Below, one piece after another: positions 53,997-63,036 of a DNA stretch of 64,000 nt (position 1 is the stretch's first letter; each line of letters starts with the position of its first letter). The stretch covers positions 434,001 to 498,000 of the forward strand of contig NZ_JAEPRQ010000001.1 of the NCBI RefSeq assembly GCF_016629665.1. The letters are read 5' to 3'. Position numbers and translations under genes: made by a program. Under the pieces are notes generated by a model. The model was not told where the DNA came from and ran no database searches. It saw nothing but the letters and a program-made list of their open reading frames with translations. The stretch comes from Paracoccus caeni (GTDB lineage Bacteria; Pseudomonadota; Alphaproteobacteria; Rhodobacterales; Rhodobacteraceae).

Positions 53997-54127
53997 GGTT
54001 GTTTTCGATATTGGCAGTTCTGGCAGTTGCAGCATGTGGTGTAGACGGTGCCCCCGAGCGTCCGGCGCAGAAGCCGGGTGTAAACGTTTCGGGTCACGCC
54101 ACGGTTGGCGTGGTGACGGAGCTTTAA
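53993..54127 (+). CDS. small predicted lipoprotein
   Basis: A 44-residue protein; ATG 53993 overlaps the argH stop and has GGAAGGAG upstream. A signal of the lipoprotein type, [15 protein letters not shown], has a lipobox ending AAC at Cys15. The mature part would be only about 30 residues ([20 protein letters not shown]). Such a tiny lipoprotein between argH and lysA recurs in this bacterial group. Function unknown. Confidence 0.75.
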   Translation: MRLFSILAVLAVAACGVDGAPERPAQKPGVNVSGHATVGVVTEL

Positions 54128-54133
54128 GCGAGC

Positions 54134-55399
54134 ATGGACCATTTCAACTATCGTGACGGTGCGCTGTGGGCCGAGGATGTTCCGCTGACCCGGATCGCCG
54201 CCGAGGTTGGAACCCCTGTCTATGTCTATTCGACCGCGACGTTGACGCGGCATTTCGGTCTGTTCCGGCAAGCGCTGGAATGGACCGATCATCTGGTCTG
54301 TTTCGCGGTGAAGGCCAATTCCAATCTGGCCGTGCTGAAGCTGATGGGCGATCTGGGGGCGGGCATGGATGTCGTCTCGGGCGGGGAATATGCCCGTGCG
54401 AAGGCGGCAGGCGTGCCCGGCGACCGGATCGTCTTTTCCGGTGTCGGCAAGACCCTGGCCGAGATGCGTCAGGCCATCGAAGGCGGCATCCGGCAGTTCA
54501 ATATCGAAAGCGAGCCCGAGATGCGGGCGCTGTCGGCGCTGGCCGCCAGTATGGGGGCCGAGGTGCCGATTGCCGTCCGGGTGAACCCGGATGTCGATGC
54601 GAAGACGCATGAGAAGATCGCGACCGGCAAATCCGAGAACAAATTCGGCATCCCTATCGCGCGGGCGCGCGAGGTCTATGCCGAGGCGGCGGCTCTGCCC
54701 GGTCTCAAGGTCGTCGGCATCGATGTGCATATCGGCAGTCAGCTGACGGATCTTGACCCTTACCGGCAAGCCTATGCCAAGGTCGCCGAGCTGACGCAGG
54801 TGCTGCGCGGCGATGGTCATGCGATCACCCGGCTGGATCTGGGCGGCGGTTTGGGCATCCCCTATCGGCGCGATAACAACGTGCCGCCGCTGCCGCTGGA
54901 ATACGGGCAAGTGATCCGTGATGCGGTCGGCCATCTGGGCTGCGAGATCGAGATCGAGCCGGGCCGCAATATCGTCGGCAATGCCGGGGTGCTGCTGTCG
55001 CAGGTGATCTATGTGAAGGAAGGCGAGGGCCGCAATTTCCTGATCGTCGATGCGGCGATGAACGACCTGCTGCGCCCGGCCATGTATGGAGCGCATCATG
55101 ACATCGTCCCGGTGGTCGAGCCAGTGGCGGGCTCGGAAGGGCGCAGTTTCGACGTGGTCGGCCCGGTCTGCGAATCGGGGGACACGTTCCAGAAGGGCAC
55201 TTCGCTGCCCGATATGGCGGCGGGAGACCTGATCGCCTTCCGTTCGGCGGGTGCTTATGGGGCGGTGATGGCGTCGGAGTACAATTCCCGGCCTCTGGTG
55301 CCCGAAGTTCTGGTCAGCGGCGATCAATTCGCCGTCATCAGGGCGCGACCGACATATGAGGATATGTTGGCCCGCGATAGCATCCCCGGATGGCTTTGA
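54134..55399 (+). CDS. lysA: diaminopimelate decarboxylase
   Basis: A 421-residue protein, PLP-dependent of the fold III type. The PLP lysine is in CFAVKANSNLAVL, HIGSQLTDL is present, the PLP phosphate site is LDLGGGLGIPY and EIEPGRNIVGNAG, and the active-site Cys of the partner subunit is in GPVCESGDTF. It makes lysine from meso-diaminopimelate. It begins 6 nt after the lipoprotein gene and overlaps the next gene by 10 nt, so argH-lipoprotein-lysA-TIGR02302 is one operon. Confidence 0.95.
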   Translation: MDHFNYRDGALWAEDVPLTRIAAEVGTPVYVYSTATLTRHFGLFRQALEWTDHLVCFAVKANSNLAVLKLMGDLGAGMDVVSGGEYARAKAAGVPGDRIVFSGVGKTLAEMRQAIEGGIRQFNIESEPEMRALSALAASMGAEVPIAVRVNPDVDAKTHEKIATGKSENKFGIPIARAREVYAEAAALPGLKVVGIDVHIGSQLTDLDPYRQAYAKVAELTQVLRGDGHAITRLDLGGGLGIPYRRDNNVPPLPLEYGQVIRDAVGHLGCEIEIEPGRNIVGNAGVLLSQVIYVKEGEGRNFLIVDAAMNDLLRPAMYGAHHDIVPVVEPVAGSEGRSFDVVGPVCESGDTFQKGTSLPDMAAGDLIAFRSAGAYGAVMASEYNSRPLVPEVLVSGDQFAVIRARPTYEDMLARDSIPGWL

Positions 55400-57960
55400 C
55401 GCGTCCTCAGGATGACACGGCACTGCCGGGGGCTGTCCGCCCCCGGACCCCCGACGGTATTTTCACAACGAAGAACGGACCTGTAGGTCGCGCACTGTTC
55501 CTGACCCGTTGGGGAATGGAATGGGAGCGGGCGGCGCGTGCGTTCTGGCCGCTGGCGACGATGCTGGCGGTGCTGTTCGCAGTCGTCTGGTTGAACCTTG
55601 TCGAGGAAATATCGCCCGAACTGTTGCCTTGGGTGACCGGCGCGGCACTGATCCTGCTGGTGGTCACGGCAATCCGGGGTGGTTTGCGCTATCGCCGGGT
55701 CAGGCGGCGCGAAGTCGTTGAACGGCTGGACCGGACCTTGCCCGGGCGGCCCTTGGCGGCGCTGTCGGATCGCGCGGCGATTGGTGGCGAAGGGGCGTTG
55801 TGGCAGGCGCATCTGGCGCAGATGTCACGGTCGGCGGCGCAGGCGCGGGCGGTGAAACCCGATGCGGGCCTGTCGAGGCGCGATCCTTTTGCGCTGCGGC
55901 TGGCCGGTCTGGTCGCGTTGGTGATGGCGCTGATCTTTGGCGGCATCAGCGACATGGATCGCGGGCTGTCGGCAATCGCTGCCACCGCTAACCGTCCCGG
56001 CACCGGCGATGCCAAGCCGATTGGCCCCAGTTGGGAAGGATGGGCCGAGCCGCCCGCCTATACACGCCGCCCGACGATCTACCTGAATGCGCAGCCCGAG
56101 GGTGAGTTGCTGGAACTGCCCAAGGGCACCACGCTGAGCTTCCGGCTTTATGACGATTCGACCGGGGTGTCGCAGGATATCGGCACAGCCATCGCAGCGG
56201 ATGATCCAAAGGCTCCTACGTTCCGGGCGGAAGAAAGCGGCGTGATTTCTGTCGGGGATCGCCGGTTCGAGGTCACCGTGCTGCCAGATGAGGTGCCGGT
56301 GATCCGTGCCGGGGCCGCGCCGGTGCGGCGGGCCGACGGACGGATGGTGCAGGATTATGAGGCCGAGGACGACCATGGCGTGATGGCCGCGACCGCGACG
56401 ATCTCGTTGGATCTGCCGCAGATCGATCGCCGCTATGGTCTTGCCGCCGATCCCGAGCCGCGTGCCGATGTCGAACTGGCGCTGCCCATCCCGCGGCGCG
56501 CGGATCGGCGCGACATTTCGGGACAACTGGTGCAGGATTTGTCGCGGCACCCTTGGGCCAATCTGCCGGTGACGCTGACCCTGACCGCGACCGACGGGAT
56601 CGAGCAGACAGGTACTGCCGAGCCGATGCAGACAATCCTGCCGGGACGGCGCTTCTTCCAGCCGCTTGCCGCAGCCCTGATCGAGATGCGCCGCGATCTG
56701 CTGTGGTCGCGCGAAAATGCCGACCGGAGTGCTGAAATCCTGCGCGCCGTGACATGGCAACCGGAGGGCTTTGTCGATCAACAGCTTTATCTGCAGCTTC
56801 GCGGTGCCGTGACCATTCTGGAATCTGGCGAGATCTCGGAAAAGGCGCGGGACGAAATGGCCGAGGCGCTGTGGCAGGCGGCGATCCAGCTTGAGGATGG
56901 CGGTCTTGCGGACGCGCTGCAGCGGATGCGGCAGGCGCAGGAAAAGCTGTCCGAGGCGATCCGCAACGGTGCCAGCCCCGACGAAATCCAGCGCCTGATG
57001 GATGAGCTGAAAGAGGCAACCGACGCCTATACCCGCATGCTGGCCGAGCAGAACGAACGCGACCCGTCCGAGCGCTTCACCCGCGATCAAGAGCGGCAGA
57101 TGATCACCGGCGACCAGATTCAGGAGATGATGGACGAGATCCAGCGTCTGATGAACGAAGGCCGCATGGCCGAGGCGCAGGAACTGCTGGAGCAGTTCAA
57201 CCGGATGATGGAGAATTTGCAGGTCACTCAGGGCGACGGCGATGGCGACGGTATCGAAATGCCGGGTCAGGGTGGCGCAATGGGCCGACTGGCCGACAGT
57301 CTGCGTGAACAGCAGCGCCTGTCCGACGATGCCTTCCGCGATATGCAGGAACAGTTCGGCAATGGCGAGATGGGTCAACCCTCGACCAATTCCGACGAAA
57401 TGGCCGAGCGGCAGCGGCAATTGCGCGAGGAGCTAGGCCAGCAGCGCGGGCTTTTGCCGGGGCAGGGCTCGGACAGCGGGGATCGCGCTGGTGATCAGCT
57501 TGATGAAGCAGGCCGCGCGATGGAAGACGCCGAACAGGCGTTGCGCGACGGCGATATGTCAGGTGCGATGCAGCGGCAGGCAGATGCGATCGAGTCGATG
57601 CGCGAAAGCATGCGGGCCCTTGGCGAGATGATGCAGGGCCAGCAGGGCGATCAGGAAGGTGGGGCGCAGGAAGACCCGAACGGCCAGCGGGCGTTGGACC
57701 GGAATGATCGTCCCGGTGGCAATCGTCGCGGTGGCGGACAGCAGGGCCAGCCCAACCGTCCTATCACACATGATCCTTTGGGGCGTGAAAGCGCAGGCGC
57801 GGATGGCAATGTGCAGGGCGGCGGTGAGGAAATCGGCGGGGCCATGGACCCGGCGCGCCGTGCCCGCGATCTGCTGGACGAGATCCGGCGCCGCAGCGCG
57901 GAACGCCAGCGGCCCGAGGATGAGCGTGACTATCTGGGGCGTCTGCTGGACCGCTTCTGA
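55390..57960 (+). CDS. TIGR02302/DUF4175 family membrane protein
   Basis: An 856-residue protein overlapping lysA by 10 nt. Two N-terminal membrane helices (FWPLATMLAVLFAVVWL; LLPWVTGAALILLVVTAIRG), a third near residue 180 (LAGLVALVMALIFGGI), a long beta-rich region, then from about residue 460 a helical, Gln/Met/Glu-rich tail with many EMM and RMMEN motifs, ending RRRSAERQRPEDERDYLGRLLDRF. Member of a family restricted to alphaproteobacteria; function unknown, probably envelope-associated. Confidence 0.9.
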   Translation: MALTRPQDDTALPGAVRPRTPDGIFTTKNGPVGRALFLTRWGMEWERAARAFWPLATMLAVLFAVVWLNLVEEISPELLPWVTGAALILLVVTAIRGGLRYRRVRRREVVERLDRTLPGRPLAALSDRAAIGGEGALWQAHLAQMSRSAAQARAVKPDAGLSRRDPFALRLAGLVALVMALIFGGISDMDRGLSAIAATANRPGTGDAKPIGPSWEGWAEPPAYTRRPTIYLNAQPEGELLELPKGTTLSFRLYDDSTGVSQDIGTAIAADDPKAPTFRAEESGVISVGDRRFEVTVLPDEVPVIRAGAAPVRRADGRMVQDYEAEDDHGVMAATATISLDLPQIDRRYGLAADPEPRADVELALPIPRRADRRDISGQLVQDLSRHPWANLPVTLTLTATDGIEQTGTAEPMQTILPGRRFFQPLAAALIEMRRDLLWSRENADRSAEILRAVTWQPEGFVDQQLYLQLRGAVTILESGEISEKARDEMAEALWQAAIQLEDGGLADALQRMRQAQEKLSEAIRNGASPDEIQRLMDELKEATDAYTRMLAEQNERDPSERFTRDQERQMITGDQIQEMMDEIQRLMNEGRMAEAQELLEQFNRMMENLQVTQGDGDGDGIEMPGQGGAMGRLADSLREQQRLSDDAFRDMQEQFGNGEMGQPSTNSDEMAERQRQLREELGQQRGLLPGQGSDSGDRAGDQLDEAGRAMEDAEQALRDGDMSGAMQRQADAIESMRESMRALGEMMQGQQGDQEGGAQEDPNGQRALDRNDRPGGNRRGGGQQGQPNRPITHDPLGRESAGADGNVQGGGEEIGGAMDPARRARDLLDEIRRRSAERQRPEDERDYLGRLLDRF

Positions 57961-58710
57961 TCAGCCACCGTTGCCGGACACCGTGTCATGCAACCACAGG
58001 CGCGCCTGATCCACGCCATCGCGCATCGTCATCAGCACCTCGCCGAACGAGCCGTTATCCGATAGCGAAGGTGCCGCCAGATAAAGCCCGACACATAGGG
58101 CGGCCAGACCGGCTGCAAGGCCGAAACCCGCCCAATAGCCCCCGCGTGCATTCGGGCTGACCGTCTGCGGCTGGACTTCGCTAACCTGCTGCTCGGTCGT
58201 TGCAGGAGTTGGCGCGGGATCCGGTTCGGCGGCAGGTTCCGGCACCGCTTGGCTGGCGGCTGGCGTTGGACGCGAGACAGGATTTGTCATCGTCATCGCG
58301 GGCCAGTCGGGATCGCCCTCGTAATTGAAATCGGCACGGACCGGCAGCGAATCTGTGCGGGTCCCTTCGGCCTTGCGCAAGCGGCGTTCGTGCTCGACCT
58401 CTTCCAGCAGAATATTCAGCACATTTTCCGGCAGGCGGCGGTTCAGCGGTGCCGGGCCTTTCGACGTAGCCTCGGGTGATGCAGGCTTGGTCGTGCGGGC
58501 ATATTCATCGGCCAATTCCTTGAAACCGGTCAGATTATAACTGTAAACGCCAAGTTCCAGCGGAGAAGGTTGGCTGGTCGAGGGCAGTTGCGCCCGCCAG
58601 ATACGACCGCAATTGCTGCATTCCACCTCGCGGCCCTGAGGGGGTAATGCCGAGGCTGGAATCTCGTAGGCCGTTCGGCAGTTCGGACAGATCACCCTTA
58701 TTTCAGCCAT
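57961..58710 (-). CDS. zinc-ribbon (MJ0042-type) membrane protein
   Basis: A 249-residue protein. The N-terminus VICPNCRTAYEIPASALPPQ followed by VECSNCGRIW gives the CxxC-x(n)-CxxC zinc ribbon of the MJ0042 finger family. A Pro/Ala/Glu-rich linker follows and then one membrane helix near residue 200 (GFGLAAGLAALCVGLYLA). It probably senses or scaffolds at the inner membrane. It is divergent from ftsE and shares its promoter region. Confidence 0.85.
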   Translation of the reverse strand: MAEIRVICPNCRTAYEIPASALPPQGREVECSNCGRIWRAQLPSTSQPSPLELGVYSYNLTGFKELADEYARTTKPASPEATSKGPAPLNRRLPENVLNILLEEVEHERRLRKAEGTRTDSLPVRADFNYEGDPDWPAMTMTNPVSRPTPAASQAVPEPAAEPDPAPTPATTEQQVSEVQPQTVSPNARGGYWAGFGLAAGLAALCVGLYLAAPSLSDNGSFGEVLMTMRDGVDQARLWLHDTVSGNGG

Positions 58711-58804
58711 GCCGACCCTCGCATTCGGTTTGTGGCTGTTCTATCAAGTCCATGCCCGGCTTCCAAGCGGCTGCGGCAGGCGTAAGAAAATAGGAGAGTG
58801 CAGC

Positions 58805-59479
58805 TTGATCGAAATGCGAGATGTCGGCTTCGGTTATCACGGCAGTGCCGAGCTGTTGTCGAACATGACGCTTAGCCTTCAGCCAGGCATGTTGCATTTC
58901 CTGACCGGGCCATCCGGCTCGGGCAAGACGACGCTTCTGCGGCTGTGCTATGCGGATTTGCTGCCCACAACGGGCGAAATGACGGCCTTTGGGCAGGATG
59001 TGCGCAGCCTTTCGCGCGATGGCATCGCCCATCTGCGGCGACGAGTGGGCGTGGTTCATCAGGATACGCAGTTTCTTGACCACCTACCGGTCGCCGAGAA
59101 CGTGGCATTGCCGCTGACCGTCTCGGGGCAAAACGTCGATATGGAGGCTTTGCGCGATCTTCTGGGTTGGGTGCAGCTTGGTCCGCAGGCGCGGGCCTAT
59201 CCGCCGTCGCTGTCTGGCGGCGAAAGGCAACGTGCGGCGCTGGCGCGGGCGGTGATTCTGTCGCCCGATCTGGTGCTGGCGGATGAGCCGACGGGCAATC
59301 TTGACTGGGACATGTCGATGCGGCTGATGCAGTTGCTGATCGAGCTGAACAAGTCGGGCAAGACCGTTCTGGTCGCGACCCATGATCTGAACCTGATCCG
59401 CGCCACCAAGGCGCAGGTCGCGGCGCGCGTGCTGCGCATTTCGGGCGGCAGCCTGCAACTGGCGGGGGCGGATCTGTGA
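58805..59479 (+). CDS. ftsE: cell-division ATP-binding protein FtsE
   Basis: A 224-residue protein. TTG 58805 is chosen: AGGAGAG lies 8 nt upstream and FtsE proteins start MIEM-like. Walker A is GPSGSGKTTLL, the Q-loop VVHQDTQFLDH, the signature SLSGGERQR, Walker B LVLADEPTGNLD, and the switch ATHD. With FtsX it regulates peptidoglycan hydrolases at the septum. Its stop overlaps the ftsX GTG. Confidence 0.92.
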   Translation: MIEMRDVGFGYHGSAELLSNMTLSLQPGMLHFLTGPSGSGKTTLLRLCYADLLPTTGEMTAFGQDVRSLSRDGIAHLRRRVGVVHQDTQFLDHLPVAENVALPLTVSGQNVDMEALRDLLGWVQLGPQARAYPPSLSGGERQRAALARAVILSPDLVLADEPTGNLDWDMSMRLMQLLIELNKSGKTVLVATHDLNLIRATKAQVAARVLRISGGSLQLAGADL

Positions 59480-60405
59480 AGAAGCTGGATTTCAGGGGGC
59501 TGAACCTCAAGGCATTATGGCTGGGTCTGGTCCGCAGCGATGGCGGCGCAGGTGACCGCATCGTGCCGCCGACCGGCTTTACCGCGCAACTGACGGTGTT
59601 CTCGGCGGGCGCAATGGCGTTTCTGGCAGTCTTCGCGCTGGCCCTTGCGCTGGCAACGGGACGGCTGGCCGAGCGTTGGTCATCCGAACTGGCCGAGTCG
59701 GTGACGGTCCGCGTCAGCGCCCCCGTTGCCGAGCAGGAGGCCCGGACACAGGCCGCAATGCAGATCCTTCAGACCACGCCGGGCATCGGTCAGCCACGCC
59801 TGTTGCCGGATGAAGAGGTCGCCCATCTGCTGACCCCGTGGTTCGGGCCGGATATGCCGGTGGATGCGCTGCCGGTTCCGGCGCTGATCGATGTGCCGGT
59901 GACGGATTCTGCCTTCGATGCCGAGGGGCTGCGGCTGCGGCTGGAGGCAGAGGCGCCCGGCTCGATCCTTGATGACCACACGCAATGGCGGCAGCCGCTG
60001 GTTTCTGCGGCCAAGCGGCTGAGCGCGCTTGGGATCGTCTCGCTATTGCTGATCGCAGCGGCGTCGGCGGCGATGATTACGCTGGCGGCCAAGGCGGCAC
60101 TGGCGGCGAACGGGCAGGTGATCCGGGTGCTGCGTCTTATCGGCGCGCGAGACATCACCATCGCCACGGCTTTCGTGCGCCGCTTTACCCAACGCGCGGC
60201 GGTCGGTGCTTCGGTCGGGACGGTTTGCGGGATGATCGCGGTCGCGCTGCTGCCGGGGATGAGCGCCGCCGGAGGCTTCCTGACGGGTCTGGCGTTTCAG
60301 GGTTGGGGCTGGCTTCTGCCGCTGCTGATCCCGGTCATCGCCGCCGCTGTCGGCTTCTTTGCGACCCGCTGGGCGGCGCTGAAGATGCTGGGCGCGGTGC
60401 GATGA
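59476..60405 (+). CDS. ftsX: cell-division permease FtsX
   Basis: A 309-residue protein; GTG 59476 overlaps the ftsE stop (GTGA). Four membrane helices in the FtsX order: one early (FSAGAMAFLAVFALALALA), a periplasmic domain (about residues 65-165), then three near the C-terminus (LGIVSLLLIAAASAAMI; VCGMIAVALLPGM; LLPLLIPVIAAAVGFF). Partner of FtsE. Its stop overlaps plsC (ATGA). Confidence 0.9.
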   Translation: MKKLDFRGLNLKALWLGLVRSDGGAGDRIVPPTGFTAQLTVFSAGAMAFLAVFALALALATGRLAERWSSELAESVTVRVSAPVAEQEARTQAAMQILQTTPGIGQPRLLPDEEVAHLLTPWFGPDMPVDALPVPALIDVPVTDSAFDAEGLRLRLEAEAPGSILDDHTQWRQPLVSAAKRLSALGIVSLLLIAAASAAMITLAAKAALAANGQVIRVLRLIGARDITIATAFVRRFTQRAAVGASVGTVCGMIAVALLPGMSAAGGFLTGLAFQGWGWLLPLLIPVIAAAVGFFATRWAALKMLGAVR

Positions 60406-61190
60406 GCAGGCGCACGGAGTCGCCCGAGCCGGGGCCGTTAGGGCCGTGGCAATACGTGCAAAACGCGCTCTACTATCTGCATGTCGCAGTAGCGACGCTG
60501 ATCATTGGACTGGCCGGGATACCGCTGGTCATGGCGCAAGGTCGGAAGGGCGCGAACCGGGTCGCGACACGCTGGATCGGCTATATGCTCTGGGCGGCGA
60601 AGCTGCATCTGGGCGTCACCTGCGAAGTGCGCGGTACGCCCCCGACCGGCGATTGCATTATCGCGGCCAAGCATCAGTGTTTCCTTGATATTCTGACCAT
60701 CGCCCATGCCGCGCCCGAACGCGCGTTCATCATGAAACGCGAGGTGATGCGGGTGCCGATCATGGGCTGGTATGCCTATAAGGTCGGCTGCATCCCGATC
60801 GACCGGACCAAGGGCCGCGACGCGATGCGGACGATCTCGGCCGAGATCAACAAGCGCGTGGCGGGCGAAGGTTTGGGCCAGTTGATCATCTACCCCGAGG
60901 GCACGCGGACCAAGCCGGGCGAGCGGCGTTCTTACAAACACGGCGTCGGCACGATCCGCGCCGGGACCGGATTGCCGGTAGTGCCGGTGGCGGTGAATAC
61001 GGGGCTGTTCTGGCCGCGCAAAGGCTGGGGCATCCGGCCGGGGCGCGCTGTGGTCGAGTTTTTGCCGGTGATCGACCCGGATGTCCCGCAAGAGGGTCTG
61101 ATCCCGCGACTAGAAGCCGAGGTCGAGACCCATTCCGACAGGCTGATGGCAGAGGCGGGGTTTACCTATGAACTGGTTGAAAGAAGCTGA
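60402..61190 (+). CDS. plsC: 1-acyl-sn-glycerol-3-phosphate acyltransferase
   Basis: A 262-residue protein; ATG 60402 overlaps the ftsX stop. An N-terminal membrane helix (YYLHVAVATLIIGLAGIPLV), the catalytic HxxxxD in KHQCFLD, the substrate motif IIYPEGTRTKPGE, and VPVAVNTG. It makes phosphatidic acid from lyso-phosphatidic acid at the membrane. Last gene of the ftsE-ftsX-plsC string; the next gene starts within its end. Confidence 0.92.
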   Translation: MSRRTESPEPGPLGPWQYVQNALYYLHVAVATLIIGLAGIPLVMAQGRKGANRVATRWIGYMLWAAKLHLGVTCEVRGTPPTGDCIIAAKHQCFLDILTIAHAAPERAFIMKREVMRVPIMGWYAYKVGCIPIDRTKGRDAMRTISAEINKRVAGEGLGQLIIYPEGTRTKPGERRSYKHGVGTIRAGTGLPVVPVAVNTGLFWPRKGWGIRPGRAVVEFLPVIDPDVPQEGLIPRLEAEVETHSDRLMAEAGFTYELVERS

Positions 61191-61770
61191 TCTGAGCGCG
61201 ATCTATGGCGAACCGGGACCGGCCTCGCTGGAAAAGGTCGCGGACCATCTGACGCCGGATTATGAAGCGTTCATAATGGCTTCGCGATTTTGCGTGCTGA
61301 CGACTGTCGGGCCGGAGGGCACCGATGGCAGCCCGCGGGGCGATGATGGCCCGGTGGCGCGGGTGCTGGACCCAAAGCATCTGGTGCTGCCCGATTGGCG
61401 GGGCAATGACCGGATCGACTCGATCAGGAATATCGTTCGCGATGGCCGCGTCAGCCTGATGTTTCTGGTGCGCGGATCGGGCAATGCGATCCGGGTGAAC
61501 GGGATGGCGCGGGTTACCGATGATGCGGAAATACGGGCCTCATGCGCGCATGAGGGAAAGGAACCGCGCACCGTCATCGTCGTGCAAGTGATTGAAATCT
61601 ATTTTCAATGTGCGCGGGCGATCATCCGTTCCGGGCTTTGGGGCGGTCAGGATGACAGTGCTGGCTTGCCGACCCCCGGACGGATTCTTGCGAACCTGAC
61701 CGAGGGCAGGGTGGGCGGCGCGGCCTATGATGCCGAATGGCCGGTGCGCGCCGCCGGGACGATGTGGTAA
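61168..61770 (+). CDS. PPOX-class FMN-dependent flavoprotein (pyridoxamine oxidase-like)
   Basis: A 200-residue protein; ATG 61168 lies 23 nt inside the plsC end in another frame. It has the split-barrel flavin fold: ASRFCVLTTVGPEGTDGSPRGD, LPDWRGNDRIDSIRNI, RVSLMFLVRG, RVNGMARV, as in the DR2398/TIGR04025 group of pyridoxamine-phosphate-oxidase-like proteins. Probably an FMN-dependent oxidoreductase; substrate unknown. Confidence 0.88.
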   Translation: MNWLKEADLSAIYGEPGPASLEKVADHLTPDYEAFIMASRFCVLTTVGPEGTDGSPRGDDGPVARVLDPKHLVLPDWRGNDRIDSIRNIVRDGRVSLMFLVRGSGNAIRVNGMARVTDDAEIRASCAHEGKEPRTVIVVQVIEIYFQCARAIIRSGLWGGQDDSAGLPTPGRILANLTEGRVGGAAYDAEWPVRAAGTMW

Positions 61771-61779
61771 GCCCTTGAT

Positions 61780-62022
61780 TTACCTCAGGTCGAAATATTT
61801 CGGGACATAGGGCTCGATCGGCGGCAGGCCGATGTCGCGCCGCATATGTGGGCTGAGGTGGTAAGGGTCAGGCGGCCTCGGTCGCCTGCGCCTTGGCAGC
61901 AGCAGTGCGCGGATCAGGGCCAGTAAGACCGGCATCGTTCCATGACGGTCCAGCAGGCGTTGCATACCGATGCGCGGATTGGGCGCACGCGTGGTGAATT
62001 GCGCAATCATTGCGGTCTCCAT
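61780..62022 (-). CDS. DUF1127-like small basic protein
   Basis: An 80-residue protein from ATG 62022 (METAMIAQ). The C-terminal part HLSPHMRRDIGLPP is the hallmark of DUF1127 (YjiS-like) proteins, after a Leu/Arg-rich helix (LLALIRALLLPRRRR). Members in alphaproteobacteria affect phosphate and RNA metabolism under stress. Convergent with the PPOX gene (9 nt). Confidence 0.7.
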   Translation of the reverse strand: METAMIAQFTTRAPNPRIGMQRLLDRHGTMPVLLALIRALLLPRRRRPRPPDPYHLSPHMRRDIGLPPIEPYVPKYFDLR

Positions 62023-62152
62023 GATGATCGCACCACAAGCCAAGCCTTTGACCGGGCACGATTTTTGACAGGTTGGAAAAAGACGTGCGGCTGGGCGCGC
62101 GCAAACGCGTCAGGTCAGCAAGTCAGGTTGGAATGCCCCTTACGGGAAAGGC

Positions 62153-62221
62153 TCAGGCGCGTCGGAAGCCGGTCTGGGCCGAAATCATCCAAAGGGCGTG
62201 GGCGGTGGCGATGTTAGTCAT
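62153..62221 (-). CDS. 22-residue peptide with a strong ribosome site
   Basis: On the minus strand AAGGAGGG stands 5 nt before ATG 62221, which opens MTNIATAHALWMISAQTGFR and ends RA at TGA 62153. The ribosome site is near-perfect, while the peptide matches nothing I know. It lies 130 nt upstream of the DUF1127-like start on the same strand and may be a leader peptide or a small protein in its own right. Confidence 0.4.
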   Translation of the reverse strand: MTNIATAHALWMISAQTGFRRA

Positions 62222-62396
62222 GCTGGCCCTCCTTTCGGACTGATATGGGGCAAAGACTGGATGCCGCAGCGATCGTGCCTTTGGCAAGCGCTGGTCTGCG
62301 GCAGGATGACGCAGGCGATTCTCCGTGGCTGATCGGCAACAGTTACCGAAGAACAGGTGTTGCGTGGCAGGATGTCGGCGCGCCCTCAGTTCTGGT

Positions 62397-62490
62397 CAGC
62401 AAATGCTGGGATTTTGGCTGCACAGGGCGTGCACTGCGGGTACACCGGGCGTGCACAGGTTGTACACCGCTTGCGAGCGGTGGCGTTGCG
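62397..62490 (-). repeat. phased TGTGYAC repeat, copy B
   Basis: Read on the minus strand, five heptamers follow at 11-bp steps: GGTGTAC, TGTGCAC, GGTGTAC, AGTGCAC, TGTGCAG. They are preceded by CGCAAC and CTCGCAAGC and followed by AAAATCC and CAGCATTTGCTG (ending at 62397), as in copy A. The block lies upstream of the plus-strand hypothetical gene at 62521. Confidence 0.75.
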
Positions 62491-62520
62491 GGCGGCGAAA
62501 ATAATTCGGGGAACGGAATC

Positions 62521-62931
62521 ATGGACGGATATGTCGAGCCGCCGCAGATCGCCATTCCGGCCGAATACGAGGCGGCTGAAAGCCCGTCCATCATCTGCAA
62601 CGGTGAGAAGGTGCCGTTGGCGGAGGACCAGGTTCATGGCATGGCTGCGGCGCTGCGTCGGTTTCTGGAGGAGCCGGAGAGCCGGGCAGAATTTCCGCGG
62701 ATGCATGACGACTATTTCAGACCGCCGCGGACCCTGTGGCTTGGTGATGGCACCAGCAGGATCGTGTATGGGGCATGGGTTTTGTCCTGCCTCCATGCGC
62801 CGGAGGAGTTGATTTGGCAGAATTGGCTGTCGCGTCAGATGAGTTTGATCGCCAGACTGGAATTGGACGAGAGAGAACAGCGCTGGTTCATCTCTGGCGG
62901 CGGGGTTTTTACGATCAAACCGCGACGCTGA
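62521..62931 (+). CDS. hypothetical protein
   Basis: A 136-residue protein; ATG 62521 follows GGGGAACGG. Contains EYEAAESPSIICNGEKVPL, HGMAAALRRFLEEPESRAEF, FRPPRTLWLGDGTSRIVYGAW and ends GVFTIKPRR. No signal peptide or membrane helix. I do not recognise it. Codon use is that of the core genome, and the phased repeat (copy B) sits just upstream. Confidence 0.6.
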   Translation: MDGYVEPPQIAIPAEYEAAESPSIICNGEKVPLAEDQVHGMAAALRRFLEEPESRAEFPRMHDDYFRPPRTLWLGDGTSRIVYGAWVLSCLHAPEELIWQNWLSRQMSLIARLELDEREQRWFISGGGVFTIKPRR

Positions 62932-63036
62932 TATGTGGGGTTAGGTGAGGGTGGGCGGATTGCGGAAATGGAGCCCTTTTCTGCTGTTCGTTGCCGCCGC
63001 TATGCTGCGCCGGTAATGTCCTGCTGGAGGCTTCGA

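Noticed and set aside
62396-62475. Cys-rich zinc-finger-like peptide encoded by the phased repeat
   Set aside because: The CxxC text arises because the 11-bp repeat contains TGT; frames differ between copies and no start or ribosome site is shared.
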